64,000 nt of DNA, taken from positions 590,018 to 654,017 of the forward strand of contig NZ_JACHZB010000001.1 of NCBI RefSeq assembly GCF_014193255.1, written 5' to 3'. Positions within the stretch are counted from its first letter, which is position 1. The number at the start of each line of letters is the position of its first letter. The stretch is from Rhizobium sp. BK196. Its GTDB lineage: Bacteria > Pseudomonadota > Alphaproteobacteria > Rhizobiales > Rhizobiaceae. Positions 54,103-62,867 of the stretch are shown here, piece by piece. The translations under genes were made by a program, and so were the position numbers. A model generated the notes under the pieces. It searched no databases. It was not told where the DNA came from and worked only from the letters and a program-made list of their open reading frames with translations.

Positions 54103-54687
54103 CATCGGCCAGAGGCTGAGCACGAGCAGCACCGCCATCGTGATATTGAACCATTTGAGCCTTGCCGGATCGGACAGCCACTCACGCAACGCCGAACCGA
54201 AGCCCGCCCACGTGGAAACGGAGGGAACATTGACCGCCGCAAAGGCGAGGCCGACGAGCAGCACGCTGATCATATAGAGCTGCGGGTTGGTGTAGGTCGC
54301 CATGGCCGTCACCGCCATGACCCAGGCCTTCGGATTGACCCACTGGAAAGCTGCAGCGCCGAGAAAGGACATGGGCTTCACCCCGCTCTTGCCTTCGCTG
54401 AGGGAACGCGACGTTGCGATCTTCCAGGCGATCCAGACGAGATAGGCCCCGCCGGTAAATTTCAGCGCGATATAGACCGCCGGTACCGTATGCAGCATCG
54501 CGCCGAGCCCCAGCCCCACGCCGAGCAGCAGCGACAGGAAACCCGCCCCGATGCCGAGCATATGCGGGATCGTGCGGCGGAAGCCGAAGTTCACACCCGA
54601 GGCGAAGAGCATCATGTTGTTCGGCCCCGGCGTGATCGAGGTCGTAAAGGCAAAAAGCAGCAGTGCCAGAAACGTATCCAGCGGCAT
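54094..54687 (-). CDS. LysE/RhtB-family amino acid exporter
   Basis: 197 residues from the ATG at 54687, which has GGGGAGG upstream. Six helices; the family motif ITPGPNNMMLFASGVNFG (about 17-34) near the first helix, and NPKAWVMAVTA mid-protein. Exports amino acids or metabolites such as homoserine lactones. The gene is divergent from an aldo-keto reductase across a 151-base spacer with two palindromes. Confidence 0.88.
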   Translation of the reverse strand: MPLDTFLALLLFAFTTSITPGPNNMMLFASGVNFGFRRTIPHMLGIGAGFLSLLLGVGLGLGAMLHTVPAVYIALKFTGGAYLVWIAWKIATSRSLSEGKSGVKPMSFLGAAAFQWVNPKAWVMAVTAMATYTNPQLYMISVLLVGLAFAAVNVPSVSTWAGFGSALREWLSDPARLKWFNITMAVLLVLSLWPMLK

Positions 54688-54770
54688 GAAACCTCCCCAC
54701 ACCGCGCTTGTCGATTATGCGGCGGCCTATTGGATTTAGGTCAGCATAACTGCCCTAAACAACAGCCACC

Positions 54771-54793
54771 ACAACATTGTTGTCATGGTGACA
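54771..54793. promoter_or_regulatory. Two adjoining palindromes between LysE and aldo-keto reductase genes
   Basis: ACAACA-T-TGTTGT (54771-54783) abuts TGTCA-TGG-TGACA (54781-54793). Lies 46-68 bases before the reductase start and about 85-105 before lysE. Likely regulator site; the regulator is not adjacent. Confidence 0.45.
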
Positions 54794-54838
54794 GGATTGC
54801 CTGATAGTCTGCTGAACACTTGTAGGACCAGAACTGCC

Positions 54839-55684
54839 ATGGGCGACCAGATCCCCACCATCACCTTCCCCGACGGCACCGAAGTCCCCGCACTCGGCCA
54901 GGGCACCTGGGGCATGGGCGAGGATGCCGGCCATGCGAAAGAAGAGATCGCAAGCCTCCAGGCCGGCCTCGATCTTGGCATGACGATGATCGATACCGCC
55001 GAAATGTACGGTGATGGCGGCGCCGAAGAAATCGTCGGACAGGCAATCAGAGGCCGCCGTGACGAAACCTTCATCATCAGCAAGGTCTATCCCTGGAATG
55101 CGAGTCGCACCGGCACGATCACCGCCTGCGAAGGCAGCCTCGAGCGCCTCGGCACCGACCGCATCGACCTTTATCTCCTGCACTGGCGCGGCAACTATCC
55201 GCTCACCGAGACTGTCGAAGCCTTCGAGACGCTGAAAGCCGCCGGCAAGATCCGCGCCTGGGGCGTCTCCAATTTCGATACCGACGATATGCAGGAACTG
55301 CTTTCCGTGCCCGGCGGGCAGAATGTCGCCGCCAATCAGGTTCTCTACAATCTCGCCCGCCGCGGCATAGAATATGACCTCCTGCCCTGGTGCCAGAGCC
55401 GCAACATCCCGATCATGGCCTATTCGCCGATCGAGCAGGGCCGCATCCTGCACCATCCCGACCTGATCCATATCGCCAAGGCCTATCAGGCGACCCCGGC
55501 GCAACTGGCGCTCGCTTTCCTGCTGGAACGCGACGGCGTCTTCGTGATCCCCAAGACCTCCAACATCGAGCGCGCCCGCGAGAACCGCGGCTGTGTCTCC
55601 CTCGACATTACCGACGAGGACTGGGAAGCCCTCGACGAGGTCTTCCCGCCCCCGGCAAAGAAAACGCCGCTGGAGATGCTCTGA
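54839..55684 (+). CDS. Aldo/keto reductase
   Basis: 281 residues from the ATG at 54839; only a distant AGGA precedes it and the frame opens at 54785. Catalytic tetrad visible: Asp/Tyr in [12 protein letters not shown] (about 48-59), Lys in IISKVYPWN, His in [12 protein letters not shown] site [16 protein letters not shown] near 240. Closest in look to YeaE/2,5-diketogluconate-reductase relatives. Substrate unknown. Confidence 0.87.
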   Translation: MGDQIPTITFPDGTEVPALGQGTWGMGEDAGHAKEEIASLQAGLDLGMTMIDTAEMYGDGGAEEIVGQAIRGRRDETFIISKVYPWNASRTGTITACEGSLERLGTDRIDLYLLHWRGNYPLTETVEAFETLKAAGKIRAWGVSNFDTDDMQELLSVPGGQNVAANQVLYNLARRGIEYDLLPWCQSRNIPIMAYSPIEQGRILHHPDLIHIAKAYQATPAQLALAFLLERDGVFVIPKTSNIERARENRGCVSLDITDEDWEALDEVFPPPAKKTPLEML

Positions 55685-55748
55685 CCTCAGCGGCGTCAGC
55701 CGTATTCTCGCAATGGGAGTATTGGATCACATGCCCGGGCTGTAGTTC

Positions 55749-56321
55749 CTACATGCCCTGCGCGCCGCGGTTCATCGCGGCAATGCCGGTGCGGCAAACT
55801 TCGATGAGGCCGAGCGGCTTCATGATCGCGATGAACTGGTCGATCTTCGAGGACTTGCCGGTGATCTCCAGAATGAAGTGGTCGACCGTCGCATCCACCA
55901 CCTTGGCGTGAAAGGCATCGGCCAGGCGCAGCGTTTCGGCACGCGTCTCGCCGTTGCCGATCACCTTGAGCAGTGCCACTTCTCGCTCGATCGGCCGGTC
56001 CTGGCCGAGTTCGCGGGCACGCACCGTCAGGTCCACGACGCGATGGACGGGCACGATGCGTTCGAGCTGCGCCTTGATCTGCTCCAGCACCTGCGGCGTG
56101 CCGCGGGTAACGACGGTAATGCGCGACAGGTGCGCCGCATGCTCCGTCTCCGAAACCGTGAGGCTTTCGATATTGTAGCCGCGGCCGGAAAACAGGCCGA
56201 TGACGCGGGCGAGCACGCCCGGCTCGTTATCGACGAGCACCGAGAGCGTATGGCTCTCGACGGCTGCCGTTTCCGGCGAGATGAAGTAGGCGGAGCCGGT
56301 CGGTTGAAGGTGTGCGTTCAT
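55749..56321 (-). CDS. ilvH: Acetolactate synthase small (regulatory) subunit
   Basis: 190 residues, normal length. ACT domain at about 24-95 (SHTLSVLVDNEPGVLARVIGLFSGRGYNIESL, read in parts), where valine binds for feedback inhibition, then the C-terminal ALS_ss_C domain. Activates the catalytic subunit encoded 24 bases upstream. Cotranscribed with ilvI and thus under the same leader attenuator. Confidence 0.95.
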   Translation of the reverse strand: MNAHLQPTGSAYFISPETAAVESHTLSVLVDNEPGVLARVIGLFSGRGYNIESLTVSETEHAAHLSRITVVTRGTPQVLEQIKAQLERIVPVHRVVDLTVRARELGQDRPIEREVALLKVIGNGETRAETLRLADAFHAKVVDATVDHFILEITGKSSKIDQFIAIMKPLGLIEVCRTGIAAMNRGAQGM

Positions 56322-56345
56322 GATCCTGGGTTTCCTACCTGATTG

Positions 56346-58139
56346 TTATACTAGCTGACGGCCCTTGGCGTCGATCGCGTTGGCGACCGCTTCGTCCGTG
56401 GCTTCGTCCGGCAGCAGCATTTCGTTATGGGCCTTGCCCGAGGGGATCATCGGGAAGCAGTTGGCGAGATTGGCGACGCGGCAATCGAAGATGACTGGCT
56501 TCTTGACGTCGATCATCTCCTGGATGGTTGCGTCGAGATCGTCGGGCTTCTCGCAGCGCAGGCCGACCGCACCATAGGCTTCGGCCAGCTTCACGAAATC
56601 GGGCATCGCCTCCGTATAGGAGTTGGACAGGCGGTTGCCGTGCAGGAGCTGCTGCCACTGGCGCACCATGCCCATGTACTGGTTGTTCATGATGAAGATC
56701 TTGATCGGCGCATTGTGCTGGATCGCCGCCGACATTTCCTGGATGCACATCTGGATCGAGGCATCGCCGGCAATATCGATGACGAGGCTTTCCGGATGGG
56801 CGATCTGTACGCCGAGCGCTGCCGGCAGGCCGTAACCCATCGTTCCCAGGCCGCCCGAAGTCATCCAGCGGTTCGGCTGTTCGAAGCCGAAGAATTGCGC
56901 CGCCCACATCTGGTGCTGGCCGACTTCCGTCGTGATGTAGGTGTCGCGATCCTTTGTCAGGGCGAAGAGACGCTCCAGCGCATATTGCGGCATGATCACG
57001 TCGTTGCTCTTCGTGTAGGCGAAGGAATTGCGCGCGCGCCAGCGGGCGATATCGCCCCACCATGCATCGAGACGGCTCTTTTCCGGCTTCTTCGGCAGCG
57101 CTCGCCACAGGCGAATCATATCTTCCAGGATATGGCCGACATCGCCGCGGATGCCGAGATCGACGCGAACGTTCTTGTTGATCGAGGACGGGTCGATATC
57201 GATATGGATCTTCTTGGAATTCGGCGAGAAGGCGTTGAGGCGGCCCGTGATGCGGTCGTCGAAGCGGGCGCCGATGCAGACCATGACGTCGCAATCATGC
57301 ATCGCCATGTTGGCCTCGTAGGAGCCGTGCATGCCGAGCATCTTCAGCCAGTTCTTGCCGGATGCCGGATAGGCGCCGAGACCCATCAGCGTCGAGGTGA
57401 TCGGGAAATCTGTCAGTTCGACCAGCTCGCGCAACATGCGGGAAGCTTCCGGACCGGAATTGATGACGCCACCACCCGTATAGAAGATCGGCCGGCGGGC
57501 ATTCGCCATCATTTCGATTGCCGCATGGATCTGGTTCAGGTCGCCCTGGATCTTCGGCTGGTAGCTCTTCTGGATCGCGTGATCGGCCGGCGGCGTGTAG
57601 GTGCCGGTGGCGAACTGAACGTCCTTCGGAATATCGACGACGACGGGGCCAGGACGGCCGGACTGCGCAATCCGGAAGGCTTCATGGATGACGGCGGCGA
57701 GCTCGTTGACATCCTTGACCAGCCAGTTGTGCTTGGTGCAGGGGCGCGTGATACCGACGGTGTCGCATTCCTGGAAGGCGTCGGAACCGATGAGCGAGGT
57801 CGGAACCTGGCCCGTCAGGCAGACGAGCGGAATGGAATCCATCAGCGCATCCTGCAGCGGCGTGACCGCATTGGTGGCACCGGGACCAGAGGTCACCAGC
57901 ATGACGCCGACCTTGCCGGTCGAGCGGGCATAACCTTCGGCCGCATGGCCGGCCCCCTGCTCATGGCGAACGAGGATGTGCTTGACGTCTTCCTGCTGGA
58001 AGATCTCGTCATAGATCGGCAGAACAGCGCCGCCGGGATAGCCGAAGATGTGCTCGACGCCATTATCCTTCAGAGCACGCAGAACGATTTCCGCTCCCGT
58101 CATCCGATTGCTGTCCGTTTGATTGTCCGTGCTCGCCAT
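56346..58139 (-). CDS. ilvI: Acetolactate synthase large (catalytic) subunit
   Basis: 597 residues. N-terminal TPP-binding domain with the catalytic Glu in VRHEQGAGHAAEGYAR, the FAD-binding middle domain, and C-terminal TPP motif GDASIQMCIQEMSAA ending at NN (PIKIFIMNN). Condenses two pyruvates, or pyruvate with 2-oxobutyrate, in the first committed step of Val/Leu/Ile synthesis. First structural gene after the attenuator; may equally be named ilvB. Confidence 0.96.
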   Translation of the reverse strand: MASTDNQTDSNRMTGAEIVLRALKDNGVEHIFGYPGGAVLPIYDEIFQQEDVKHILVRHEQGAGHAAEGYARSTGKVGVMLVTSGPGATNAVTPLQDALMDSIPLVCLTGQVPTSLIGSDAFQECDTVGITRPCTKHNWLVKDVNELAAVIHEAFRIAQSGRPGPVVVDIPKDVQFATGTYTPPADHAIQKSYQPKIQGDLNQIHAAIEMMANARRPIFYTGGGVINSGPEASRMLRELVELTDFPITSTLMGLGAYPASGKNWLKMLGMHGSYEANMAMHDCDVMVCIGARFDDRITGRLNAFSPNSKKIHIDIDPSSINKNVRVDLGIRGDVGHILEDMIRLWRALPKKPEKSRLDAWWGDIARWRARNSFAYTKSNDVIMPQYALERLFALTKDRDTYITTEVGQHQMWAAQFFGFEQPNRWMTSGGLGTMGYGLPAALGVQIAHPESLVIDIAGDASIQMCIQEMSAAIQHNAPIKIFIMNNQYMGMVRQWQQLLHGNRLSNSYTEAMPDFVKLAEAYGAVGLRCEKPDDLDATIQEMIDVKKPVIFDCRVANLANCFPMIPSGKAHNEMLLPDEATDEAVANAIDAKGRQLV

Positions 58140-58201
58140 GTGTCTGTTCCGTTTGATGCTGGGGATTTGAGTTTGTGGCCGGAAGCCCTGATTTCGGGCA
58201 T

Positions 58202-58225
58202 AAAAAAAGGCCCCTGAGGAGCCTT
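58202..58225 (-). terminator. Attenuator terminator of ilvIH
   Basis: Minus strand: AAGGCTCC-TCA-GGGGCCTT followed by seven T, 63 bases upstream of the ilvI start codon and 33 bases after the leader peptide stop. An intrinsic terminator placed before the first gene fits transcription attenuation. Confidence 0.85.
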
Positions 58226-58230
58226 CGTCT

Positions 58231-58280
58231 AGCGCATGGGTGGCTATCGCCGGATGGTTACACCATCCTGCCCATGCGCT
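58231..58280 (-). promoter_or_regulatory. Attenuator pause/antiterminator hairpin region
   Basis: AGCGCATGGG (58271-58280 strand-complemented) and CCCATGCGCT pair perfectly over 10 bases, enclosing a nested GGATGGT / ACCATCC stem. The outer arm lies inside the leader peptide codons, so a ribosome stalled on the Val/Leu/Ile codons would change the pairing. The exact antiterminator pairing was not resolved. Confidence 0.7.
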
Positions 58281-58314
58281 TTCCCACCACGATAAGAACG
58301 TTCGAAATTGTCAT
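58258..58314 (-). CDS. ilvIH leader peptide
   Basis: 18 codons: MTISNVLIVVGKRMGRMV then TAA. Seven of the eighteen residues are Val, Leu or Ile, with five of them in a row (VLIVV). No Shine-Dalgarno sequence precedes the ATG; the predicted -10 box ends only eight bases upstream, so the transcript probably begins at or next to the ATG. Too short for standard gene callers. Functions as a charge sensor for branched-chain tRNAs. Confidence 0.8.
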   Translation of the reverse strand: MTISNVLIVVGKRMGRMV

Positions 58315-58322
58315 GGGCGGAA

Positions 58323-58351
58323 GTGATAGACAGAAAATTTCGCAGCGTCAA
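58323..58351 (-). promoter_or_regulatory. Promoter of the ilvIH operon
   Basis: Minus strand TTGACG (58346-58351), a 17-base spacer and TATCAC (58323-58328). Predicted transcription start falls at or within two bases of the leader peptide ATG at 58314. Confidence 0.7.
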
Positions 58352-58470
58352 CGCATTCCGCAATAAAAATTCCAACGGCTCAGGCAACATGCCGCACCGT
58401 CCAAATCTGGGGCTGAAGGATTTGTTAAAGGATCAGTCATATCCTGCACTTTAATGCAGGGAGTAACCCT

Positions 58471-60501
58471 TTGCTCGATAGCGACATGGGAACGTCCAGC
58501 CGGGCGGGCGAACAGGATCGTCGTGACACTCTGACCCCGGGAAACCGCTTTCTCGGGCGTGTCGTTGCATGCAGCGGATCGCGCGCAACCATTGCAGCCG
58601 TGGCAGAAGCCGGCGGCACCGATCTCACGGAATTGTGGTCCGTCGGCCGGCTGATTTCCATCAGCGTCGGCAGGAACCGCGTCGTCGCCCTCGTCTTCTC
58701 CATGAATACCGGCAACCAGGGCTGGGGCGAAGGTCAGGACAATATCTTCCGCATCGAGACCGAACTGCTTGGCGAGGTCCGCGTCGATGAAGACGGCCGC
58801 GAGGAATTCTCCACCGGCATTTCGCGCTATCCTTATCTCGGCGCCATCGCCCATCGCATCCGCGCCGCCGACCTGATGCGCATCTATGATGCCGGCAAGG
58901 GCGCCACCGCCGTCATCGGCAGCCTGACGCAGGATGAAAGCATCGACGCGGCGATCCACGTCCCCTCGATGCTGTCGAAGCATTTCGCTGTGGTCGGCTC
59001 CACCGGCGTCGGTAAATCGACCGCCGTCTCGCTGCTCTTGCATAAGGCGATCGAGGCCGATCCGAAGCTGCGCGTGCTGATCCTCGATCCGCACAATGAA
59101 TTTGCCGCCGCCTTCCCGCAACACGCTGTCACCATCGATACGGATACGCTCGATCTGCCCTTCTGGCTGATGCGGCTCGAAGAATTCGCCGAGGTCGTCT
59201 TCCGCGGCCGCCCGCCGGTGCCGGAAGAGCTCGACATGCTGCGCGATATCCTGCCGGAGGCCAAGCGCGCCTTCCGCGGCAGCGACAGTTCGCTGGTGCG
59301 CCGCCAGACGGAAAAGAGCTCGATAACGGCGGATACGCCGGTACCTTACCGCATCGCCGATCTGCTCGCCCTCATCGACGAGCGCATCGGCAGGCTGGAG
59401 GGCCGCGCCGAAAAACCGTTCCTGCGCTCCTTGAAGATGCGCATCATCGCCGCGATCAATGACCCGCGCTATCACTTCATGTTCTCCAGCAATACGATCA
59501 GCGACACGATCACGGATACCATCGCGCAGATCTTCCGCATCCCCGGCGACAACAAGCCGATCTGCACGTTCCAGCTTGCCGGCATACCCTCGGAGGTCGT
59601 CAATTCCGTCGCCTCGGTGCTCTGCCGCATGGCCTTCGAAATCGCGCTGTGGAGCGAAGGCGCCATCCATATGCTGGTCGTCTGCGAGGAAGCGCACCGC
59701 TACATACCCTCAGACCCGACCTTAGGCTTCGTGCCGACGCGGCAGGCGATCGCCCGTATCGCCAAGGAAGGCCGCAAATACGGCGTTTCGCTCGGCATCA
59801 TCACGCAGCGCCCTGGTGAACTCGACCAGACGATCCTCTCACAGTGCTCGACGCTCTTTGCGATGCGCCTTGCCAATGACCGCGACCAGGAAATCATCCG
59901 CTCGGCCATTCCCAATTCCTCGATCTCGACGACGAGCTTCATCTCCTCGATCGGCAATGGAGAAGCGATCGCCTTCGGCGAAGCGATCCGCGTACCGATG
60001 CGCATGCGCTTCCTGCGCGTCGATGAAAGCCTGCTGCCGAAGGCCCACAGCGCCACCAGCAAACATGCCGAGGAAGATCCCGATACGGTCGACCTGCGCC
60101 GCATCGTTACCCGCATGCGGGCGATCACAGCAGGCCCCGATATCTCCACCTTCCAGCAGAGCTACAGTGCAGCGATGGCAGACAGTTACGAGCCGGAAGA
60201 CGACTTCGCCGATGAAGCCGCCGATCAACCCTATGCCGCTCCATCGGCAGAGGCGCCGCTCGAACCCTATCGCCCCGCCCTGCTGCCGCAGAGCCGCGCG
60301 CCGCATCCTGAGCCCCCGCCGCTCTCGCCGCAGACCTCCATCGACGCGCGCCTGGAAGCACTGCGCCGCGAAATGCGCCGCGACGAGCAGCCAAAGCCGG
60401 CCTTCGGCGAACAGACGTCCCCGCCACGCCGCGAGGGCGGCATGTCGCTGCGCGATAGCATCCTGAAGAAGCCGCTGAGCAGCCTCTACAATAAGGACTG
60501 A
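58471..60501 (+). CDS. herA: HerA-type ATP-binding helicase (DUF87)
   Basis: 676 residues starting at TTG 58471 with GGGAG upstream; ATG 58486 is the alternative. HAS-barrel-like N-terminus (LTPGNRFLGRVVACSGSRATI, split), Walker A GSTGVGKST (about 176-184), Walker B MLVVCEEAHRY (about 402), arginine-finger region IARIAKEGRKYGVSLGII. The C-terminal 120 residues are Pro-rich and probably unstructured. HerA hexamers translocate DNA and usually pair with the NurA nuclease in end resection; no nurA is nearby here. DNA repair or plasmid/phage defence are both possible roles. Confidence 0.85.
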   Translation: MLDSDMGTSSRAGEQDRRDTLTPGNRFLGRVVACSGSRATIAAVAEAGGTDLTELWSVGRLISISVGRNRVVALVFSMNTGNQGWGEGQDNIFRIETELLGEVRVDEDGREEFSTGISRYPYLGAIAHRIRAADLMRIYDAGKGATAVIGSLTQDESIDAAIHVPSMLSKHFAVVGSTGVGKSTAVSLLLHKAIEADPKLRVLILDPHNEFAAAFPQHAVTIDTDTLDLPFWLMRLEEFAEVVFRGRPPVPEELDMLRDILPEAKRAFRGSDSSLVRRQTEKSSITADTPVPYRIADLLALIDERIGRLEGRAEKPFLRSLKMRIIAAINDPRYHFMFSSNTISDTITDTIAQIFRIPGDNKPICTFQLAGIPSEVVNSVASVLCRMAFEIALWSEGAIHMLVVCEEAHRYIPSDPTLGFVPTRQAIARIAKEGRKYGVSLGIITQRPGELDQTILSQCSTLFAMRLANDRDQEIIRSAIPNSSISTTSFISSIGNGEAIAFGEAIRVPMRMRFLRVDESLLPKAHSATSKHAEEDPDTVDLRRIVTRMRAITAGPDISTFQQSYSAAMADSYEPEDDFADEAADQPYAAPSAEAPLEPYRPALLPQSRAPHPEPPPLSPQTSIDARLEALRREMRRDEQPKPAFGEQTSPPRREGGMSLRDSILKKPLSSLYNKD

Positions 60502-60508
60502 GTGCGCC

Positions 60509-60766
60509 TTACGAACGCGGCTGGCGCGTCGCCGCTGCGATTTCGGAGAGATGCCGCTCGATCAGGGCCAGAAAGGCGATGGTGCCGCAGATCAGCGCCG
60601 CAACCACGATGCCGCCGATGGCGCCCAAAATTGCTCCGACGATGAACATGCCCGATCCGCCCTGCGCCGCAGCAGCGGTCGCACCCGAAAGCGTGGAAAA
60701 GGCGAGGATGACGATGGCGATCAAGGCGTTGATCGAAGAAAGCGTCTTTGCGAGAAAATTGTTCAT
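60509..60766 (-). CDS. Small membrane protein of unknown function
   Basis: 85 residues from the ATG at 60766 (60784 also possible). Two membrane helices: INALIAIVILAFSTLSG (about 12-28) and FIVGAILGAIGGIVVAALI (about 42-60), then a short charged tail (LIERHLSEIAAATRQ). Not recognised as a named family. Convergent with herA, seven bases apart. Confidence 0.7.
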   Translation of the reverse strand: MNNFLAKTLSSINALIAIVILAFSTLSGATAAAAQGGSGMFIVGAILGAIGGIVVAALICGTIAFLALIERHLSEIAAATRQPRS

Positions 60767-60845
60767 GCCGGCCCATAGCTCCATTGGTCATGATTCGAAG
60801 ATCATTCTAGCTGTTTGCGGGCGCAAAGCATGAGTCGCTTTGGCG

Positions 60846-61739
60846 CTAAGGCGAAAGCCGCTCCCAGCTTTCATCCATCTGATTGCGAAACCAGGTCATC
60901 TGCCGCTTGGCATATTGCCGCGTGGCCGCCGCCCCGCGCTCGATCACCTCGGCGCGGTTCATCTCGCCGCGCAGCATCGCCGCAATCTGCGACACGCCGA
61001 TTGCCTTCACAACAGGCATTTCCGGGGGAAGATCAAGCGCGAGTAGCGCCCTCACCTCGTCTTCTGCCCCCTGCTCCAGCATTTTCTCGAAACGTCCGTT
61101 GATCCGCTGATGCAGCACGGCGCGATCCGGCAGCACGACGATCTTGCGTGCCGTGTGCGGATCGACGACGACAGGCCCCGCCTGCCCCTGGAATTCCGCG
61201 ATCGACTGGCCCGTCGCCTCGAAAACCTCAAGCGCCCGCACGATCCTCTGCCCGTCCTGTACGTTCAGGCTCTCGGCCATGGCGGGATCAACCTTCGCAA
61301 GTTCCGCATACAGGCCCTCCGATCCCTCCTCCAGAAGCCGGGCGCGCAGCCGCTGCCTTATCTTCTCGGGAATGACGGGCATTTCCGATAACCCGCCCGT
61401 CAGCGCCTTGAAATAAAGCCCAGTGCCGCCGACGAAGACCGGCAGCTTTCCCTCTGCACGGATGCTCGGCAAGAGCGCTGCCACATCCCGCAGCCACGCG
61501 CCGGTCGAATAAGTCGCCCCCGCCGGCACATGGCCGTAAAGGTGATGCGGTACGCCTCCCATATCCTCCTCGGACGGTCGCGCCGTCAGCACCCGCAGCG
61601 TGTCATAGACCTGCATGCTGTCGGCATTGATCACCACGCCGCCATGCTGTTTGGCCAGTTCCACGGCCAGTGCGGACTTGCCGCTGGCAGTCGGCCCGGT
61701 TATCAGGATCGCGTTCACAGAGCTCAGAAGGTTTTCCAT
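60846..61739 (-). CDS. miaA: tRNA dimethylallyltransferase
   Basis: 297 residues. P-loop LITGPTASGKSALA (about 10-23), INADSMQVYDTLRVLTARPS (catalytic Asp and substrate contacts), DVAALLPSIRAEGKLPVFVGGTGLY (split) and the C-terminal TRQYAKRQMTWFRNQ zinc/tRNA-contact helix. Adds a dimethylallyl group to A37 of tRNAs reading UNN codons. Start at 61739 chosen for spacing to GAGGG; 61742 also fits. One base away from the divergent serB start. Confidence 0.95.
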   Translation of the reverse strand: MENLLSSVNAILITGPTASGKSALAVELAKQHGGVVINADSMQVYDTLRVLTARPSEEDMGGVPHHLYGHVPAGATYSTGAWLRDVAALLPSIRAEGKLPVFVGGTGLYFKALTGGLSEMPVIPEKIRQRLRARLLEEGSEGLYAELAKVDPAMAESLNVQDGQRIVRALEVFEATGQSIAEFQGQAGPVVVDPHTARKIVVLPDRAVLHQRINGRFEKMLEQGAEDEVRALLALDLPPEMPVVKAIGVSQIAAMLRGEMNRAEVIERGAAATRQYAKRQMTWFRNQMDESWERLSP

Positions 61740-61740
61740 C

Positions 61741-62631
61741 ATGGCCCTCGTTGCCACGCTTGTTGCCAATCCGTCAAACCCCGTTCTTTCGCCTGCCATA
61801 GCCGAACGTGCGGCCGAGGCCGTCAAGGCATCCGGGCTCTACTGGCTGGCCGACGGTATTGCCTGCGATATCGTGCTCGCCGACGGTGCGGACGGCGAAG
61901 CGGCCAAGGCCAATCTGCTCGCCGTCATCGCCAGCGCCCCGATCGATCTCGTCATCCAGGAACAGGAAACCCGCCGCAAGAAGCTGCTGATCGCCGATAT
62001 GGATTCGACCATGATTGGCCAGGAATGCATCGACGAACTCGCCGCCGAAGTCGGCCTCAAGGAAAAGGTTGCCGCCATCACCGCCCGCGCCATGAACGGC
62101 GAGATCGCCTTCGAGCCGGCGCTGCGGGAACGCGTCGCCCTCCTGAAAGGTCTGCCGATCTCGGTCGTCGACGACGTGATCGCCAAGCGGATCACCCTGA
62201 CACCCGGCGGCCCCGAACTCATCGCCACCATGAAGTCGAAAGGCTACTATACCGCCCTCGTCTCCGGCGGCTTCACGGTCTTCACGAGCCGCATCGCTGC
62301 CGTCATCGGCTTCGACGAAAACCGCGCCAATATCCTGCTTGAGGAAGGCGGCCTCCTCTCCGGTCACGTCGCTGAACCCATTCTCGGCAAGCAGGCCAAG
62401 GTCGACGCCCTCAACGACATCGCCGCCCGCCTCGGCATTTCCCCCGAAGACGCCATCGCCGTCGGCGACGGCGCCAACGACCTCGGCATGCTGCACCTCG
62501 CCGGCTCCGGCGTCGCCCTGCACGCCAAACCCGCGGTCGCTGCCGAAGCTGCCATGCAGATCAACCACGGCGACCTGACGGCGCTGCTTTATATTCAGGG
62601 CTACAGGAAGACGGATTTTGTGACTGCCTGA
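61741..62631 (+). CDS. serB: Phosphoserine phosphatase
   Basis: 296 residues from ATG 61741 (AGAAGG site inside miaA). Short N-terminal ACT-like domain to about 75, then the HAD phosphatase: nucleophile in LLIADMDSTMIGQE (about 81-94), motif II VSGGFTVFTSRIA, Lys in ILGKQAKVDALN and motif IV AVGDGANDLGML. Final step of serine synthesis from 3-phosphoglycerate. Confidence 0.95.
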   Translation: MALVATLVANPSNPVLSPAIAERAAEAVKASGLYWLADGIACDIVLADGADGEAAKANLLAVIASAPIDLVIQEQETRRKKLLIADMDSTMIGQECIDELAAEVGLKEKVAAITARAMNGEIAFEPALRERVALLKGLPISVVDDVIAKRITLTPGGPELIATMKSKGYYTALVSGGFTVFTSRIAAVIGFDENRANILLEEGGLLSGHVAEPILGKQAKVDALNDIAARLGISPEDAIAVGDGANDLGMLHLAGSGVALHAKPAVAAEAAMQINHGDLTALLYIQGYRKTDFVTA

Positions 62632-62651
62632 GCGCGGTATCAATACGACAT

Positions 62652-62807
62652 ATGGGCAAACGACCTTTGACCGACGAACAGCTCGCCGAACTCCGTGCGC
62701 TGGACGCGCTCGCGGATAAGGACATTGATACAAGCGACATTCCGGAAATCCGGAATGATCAATGGCGGCTGGCGCGAAAAGGTAATCCGCACAAACCGGT
62801 CAGGTAG
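62652..62807 (+). CDS. Small antitoxin-like protein (orphan)
   Basis: 51 residues; begins MGKRPLTDEQLAELRALDA and contains DIDTSDIPEIRNDQW followed by RKGNPHKPVR. The IDTSDIPE...W pattern recurs in short type II antitoxins of the BrnA/CopG neighbourhood. No ribosome site is clear and no toxin gene follows. Twenty bases after serB. Confidence 0.5.
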   Translation: MGKRPLTDEQLAELRALDALADKDIDTSDIPEIRNDQWRLARKGNPHKPVR

Positions 62808-62867
62808 ATAGTAATCTCCGGACAGTTTTACCCGCCGCTCAGTATCAAAAGGTAGAGCGACTTACCC

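Noticed and set aside
56427-58217. 596-codon plus-strand frame
   Set aside because: Antisense to ilvI, which is certain; translation is a mirror artefact.
58348-59697. 449-codon minus-strand frame
   Set aside because: Antisense to herA and running through the ilvIH promoter; no family signature.
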